Source of the DNA: Symsagittifera roscoffensis
Lineage: Eukaryota; Xenacoelomorpha; Acoela; Convolutidae
Reading direction: 5' to 3'
Length of the DNA stretch: 64,000 bases
NCBI RefSeq assembly: GCF_963678635.1
Contig: NC_087064.1
Location: 50,077,346 to 50,141,345 of the forward strand
Shown: piece by piece, positions 61,716-64,000 of the stretch
Numbering within the stretch: the stretch's first letter is position 1
Layout: the number at the start of each line of letters is the position of its first letter
The notes under the pieces: generated by a model
The model's input: the letters and a program-made list of their open reading frames with translations, nothing else
The model's database searches: none
Told to the model about the DNA's origin: nothing
Made by a program: the position numbers and the translations under genes

Positions 61716-61816
61716 ATTGGAAAATGAATTCCATTGAAAAGTGCCACAAAAAGTTTTTAGCGGTTTGCAGCGGAATGTAGATGTGGACTGGCACAAAAAT
61801 TTGCTTGGTTGCAGAA
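61716..61816 (+). repeat. 101-bp repeat, copy 2
   Basis: Same sequence as 60119-60219 with a handful of substitutions. After it the sequence differs from that following copy 1, so its right end marks a rearrangement point. Confidence 0.85.
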
Positions 61817-62330
61817 CTGGGTTCGGCGTTGTAGTTCTTTTGTCACAAAAAATCATAACTGATATCAAAACACAGCTGGCGACAGCTTGCCTCGCTTTGC
61901 TACGCTCGGCTCCACTGCGCGTGAGTTAGGCACGATTATTTCCCAGGAGATTTTTCTTGAAAATCGTTTTGGTCTTCTTTGACGCCGGTTTTTGCCGCAA
62001 CAATCTTGCTTGAAGCTTTGCTCATGGAATTGTTTTTAATAAGCCCCATTTCAATTATTTGTAACTCAAATTCAATTTCGACTTGACCTCCCCCCAAAAA
62101 CACGCGCACACACACAAGCACATACACACATACACATACCCCACATACATACACTTTTTGTATGAGGAGTTGGAGTAACTGTAACGATGTGAGCATTGTC
62201 ACAAGTGCGGATGGGGGTAAGCTTAGCTCAGTGAGATGAAAGAAACAAAAAACTTGTCTAATTAATGAAAGTAACATTTCATTTTTGATTTTAATTAAAT
62301 GTGATAGAAAGCCCAAACTAACTTAAGTAG
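61817..62330. other. spacer with a CA-rich tract
   Basis: 62100-62157 is a degenerate CACACA/CATACA tract. No gene recognised; a 126-codon minus-strand frame crosses the tract and has no supported product. Confidence 0.5.
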
Positions 62331-62708
62331 TGGAACCTGATCCAAACTATATATTATTATTGGTTATAAATTAGATATTTTATCCCTGTGAAATATTAAA
62401 GACTAACCAATCACACTCCATCTAACTAACAACCCACTTATTTGTAAGTGCTGAAATTACTTGTAATTTCAGCACCAGAGTATATTGAATTTAACTTACA
62501 AAATAGTGGCCTTTTCCAAGAGACCGACTTGTAACAAAACCAGTATACTCTAGATCTATTGAGACTAAGAGATATAAGAGTACGATTAAGATCAGTATTA
62601 GACTAAGAAGTTGCACGAATCTATCCTGCCGAAAATAAGATAGCGTGATGAGCAGACGGTGTACCTTATCTGAAAATACTCTATGAGTTAGACATCCATC
62701 CCAACTCA
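62331..62708 (+). repeat. 5' LTR of a third family copy (element 3)
   Basis: Begins TGGAACC and ends AACTCA as in the other LTRs, but is 378 bp because of a deletion in the part corresponding to the ACTTCAGCA...CTCTGCTAGGC region. Palindrome at 62448-62475 intact. It is followed by TC and a primer-binding site, so it is a 5' LTR and not a solo LTR. The 3' LTR is not in the window. Confidence 0.88.
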
Positions 62709-62710
62709 TC

Positions 62711-62720
62711 TGGTGCGACC
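62711..62720 (+). promoter_or_regulatory. primer-binding site of element 3
   Basis: TGGTGCGACC two bases after the LTR end, one base different from element 2 over ten bases. Confidence 0.65.
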
Positions 62721-63110
62721 ATAAGTCTCGAATAAGACCTTAAGGAACAAAATAGCTTAGAAATAACCAAAAATAGATTAGACTTAGACAAAAAACATTC
62801 TCAAAAATGTTACACGACAATAGTTTAACTGAATTGTCTCTACGACTCATTAGATCAGAGCCATTATTCCGAACGATACGAGAACTACACGGTATTGGAA
62901 AAAGACCTCGGACAAGAGACGATATACGACTACAAAGAAACATAACCAAAAGTTTCATGGTCGTACGGCAAAAGCCAACACAAACTTTTATATTTAGAGT
63001 TTTATTAGCTACTTTATGAATTTAGGTTTTCAATTGCTAACATAGTATCTTGAAGAAAAATCTTCACCGACAATTACAGGCGTTACAACAACACTATGTT
63101 CATATTTAGG
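62721..63110 (+). other. element 3 internal start, unrecognised
   Basis: Does not match the gag start of element 2. A 70-codon frame with no known domain lies at 62807-63019. Either this copy is rearranged just after the primer site or it represents a diverged subfamily. Confidence 0.4.
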
Positions 63111-63317
63111 TTCAGACTTTGCAGACTCATGTTCAGACATTGCAGACTTATGTTCAGACTTTGCGGACTTATGTTCAGACTTTGCAGACTCATGTTCAGA
63201 CTTTGCAGACTTATGTTCAGACTTTGCGGAGATATTTTCAGACTTTGCAGACTATGTTCAGACTTTGCAGACTTGTGTTCAGACTTTGCGGAGTTATGTT
63301 CAGACTTTGCAGATTTT
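63111..63317 (+). repeat. 21-bp minisatellite
   Basis: Ten units of TTCAGACTTTGCAGACTTATG type, all 21 bp except one 20-bp unit near 63.25 kb. As 21 is a multiple of three, all three frames stay open and give heptapeptide repeats (for example SDFADLC); the 20-bp unit shifts the frame midway, so protein coding is unlikely. A TTCAGAC...GTCTGAA inverted repeat made of the same motif lies just after it (63362-63382). Confidence 0.9.
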
Positions 63318-63684
63318 GACCTGCGAGGCGACTAGGAGTTTTCGGTCCCCACGCGGATCGATTCAGACTTATTATGTCTGAACATAAAACCACGACCCCG
63401 ACCCGGGTTTCTCTCGGACCAAAGTAAGAAAAATACTTAAACGTCGCAGGGGATCAGTAAAATTCAGAGCTGCATTGTTTATCTCTCTTGCCATCTCCAA
63501 TCAGTATGTTAAAATGACACAGACCCATTACTGAATTTCTTTGAAACACTACTGAAACAGTATTGATTTACACAGCGAGAGCAGTCCAGGCAAGGCGTCT
63601 GTCAACAATTTGTTGTTCCCACCGATGAAAAAGGGAAAGATAGGTGTATTTGGGTGTTTTAATTTATTCTGTTTTTGTTCTGAT
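63318..63684. other. spacer
   Basis: A short GC-richer stretch at 63.33-63.42 kb (CCACGACCCCGACCCGGGTT) is followed by AT-rich DNA. No gene recognised. Confidence 0.4.
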
Positions 63685-63940
63685 CATTGAAAATGGGGAG
63701 GAACTCTCTATTCGGTTGTCTTTTAGTTTTTTTTTCAGACAAAATCAGGTACCACAAACAACCATCGGAATGAGTTGAGTGATATATTATCATAAAGCTC
63801 TTTCAGTCGTGACTTGAACGATTTTGAAGTTATTTGAAAATTATTTCCCAATGTCGAGAAAAACCGGTTTAAAATTTTCAGTTTTTGTCTAGTTTCGAGC
63901 AGGTAAAGCGAGCGAGCAGGCTTACAATAACTTATTTATG
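63685..63940. repeat. dispersed repeat, copy 2
   Basis: Counterpart of 57013-57261. Near its end it carries AAGCGAGCGAGCAGGCTTA, identical to the foldback arm at 38748-38766, linking the two repeat types. The following bases (AACTCGAGTAAAGTTAG) also resemble the foldback arm. Confidence 0.75.
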
Positions 63941-64000
63941 GTGATATTAGGTGTAACTCGAGTAAAGTTAGTTTTTGGAGTTTGTTTACGCCTTTTTGGT

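Overview
The window looks like a repeat-dominated piece of a metazoan (probably invertebrate) nuclear genome. The reasons are a 37-kb tandem satellite array, long AT-rich non-coding DNA, a trypsin-like exon with a splice-acceptor-like edge, tetranucleotide microsatellites, and several LTR retrotransposons including one with an envelope-like gene. No bacterial operon, rRNA gene or intact host gene was found. The phylum cannot be fixed from the sequence alone.

Layout. 1-37277 is a continuous satellite of about 77-bp monomers, near 50% GC against roughly one third GC outside. It contains a 200-N assembly gap (8715-8914), several higher-order repeats (231, 308, 461-462, 769-771 and 985 bp) and a segmental duplication offset by about 3.44 kb. 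Towards its right end a 110-bp non-satellite block recurs four times inside the array, and a fifth copy forms the junction with unique DNA. A trypsin-like serine protease exon fragment (minus strand) and a foldback repeat follow at 37.4-38.9 kb.

39.1-54.9 kb holds two defective copies of one LTR retrotransposon family in head-to-head (divergent) orientation. Element 1 (39076-46972, minus) has two 410-bp TG...CA LTRs and a 4-bp target duplication (CTTC). It keeps a Met-less ORF1, a broken envelope glycoprotein gene and a downstream ORF3, but no gag, protease, reverse transcriptase or integrase. Element 2 (about 49240-54916, plus) has a primer-binding site, a gag gene with a CCHC knuckle, the envelope tail joined to ORF3, and a 3' LTR; pol and most of env are deleted. 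Together they imply the order LTR-gag-(pol lost)-ORF1-env-ORF3-LTR. In element 2 the envelope-tail frame runs without a stop into ORF3. ORF3 differences between the copies are mainly synonymous, so ORF3 was a functional protein of unknown role. A small CCCGGG-ended inverted-repeat element (47440-48378) sits between the two retroelements.

54.9-64 kb is a graveyard of repeats: an unrecognised AT-rich stretch, a dispersed repeat (57.0 and 63.7 kb), a decayed second retroelement with a gag zinc knuckle and aspartic protease motif (58.1-59.7 kb) part of which is duplicated, a hairpin-rich AACCGCTC cluster, a TACA microsatellite, the 5' LTR and primer site of a third copy of the main retroelement family (62331), and a 21-bp minisatellite.

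The best candidates for something undescribed are the env/ORF3 reading-frame continuity with selection on ORF3, the splice donor placed just after the ORF3 stop, and the array-edge 110-bp block that recurs inside the satellite.
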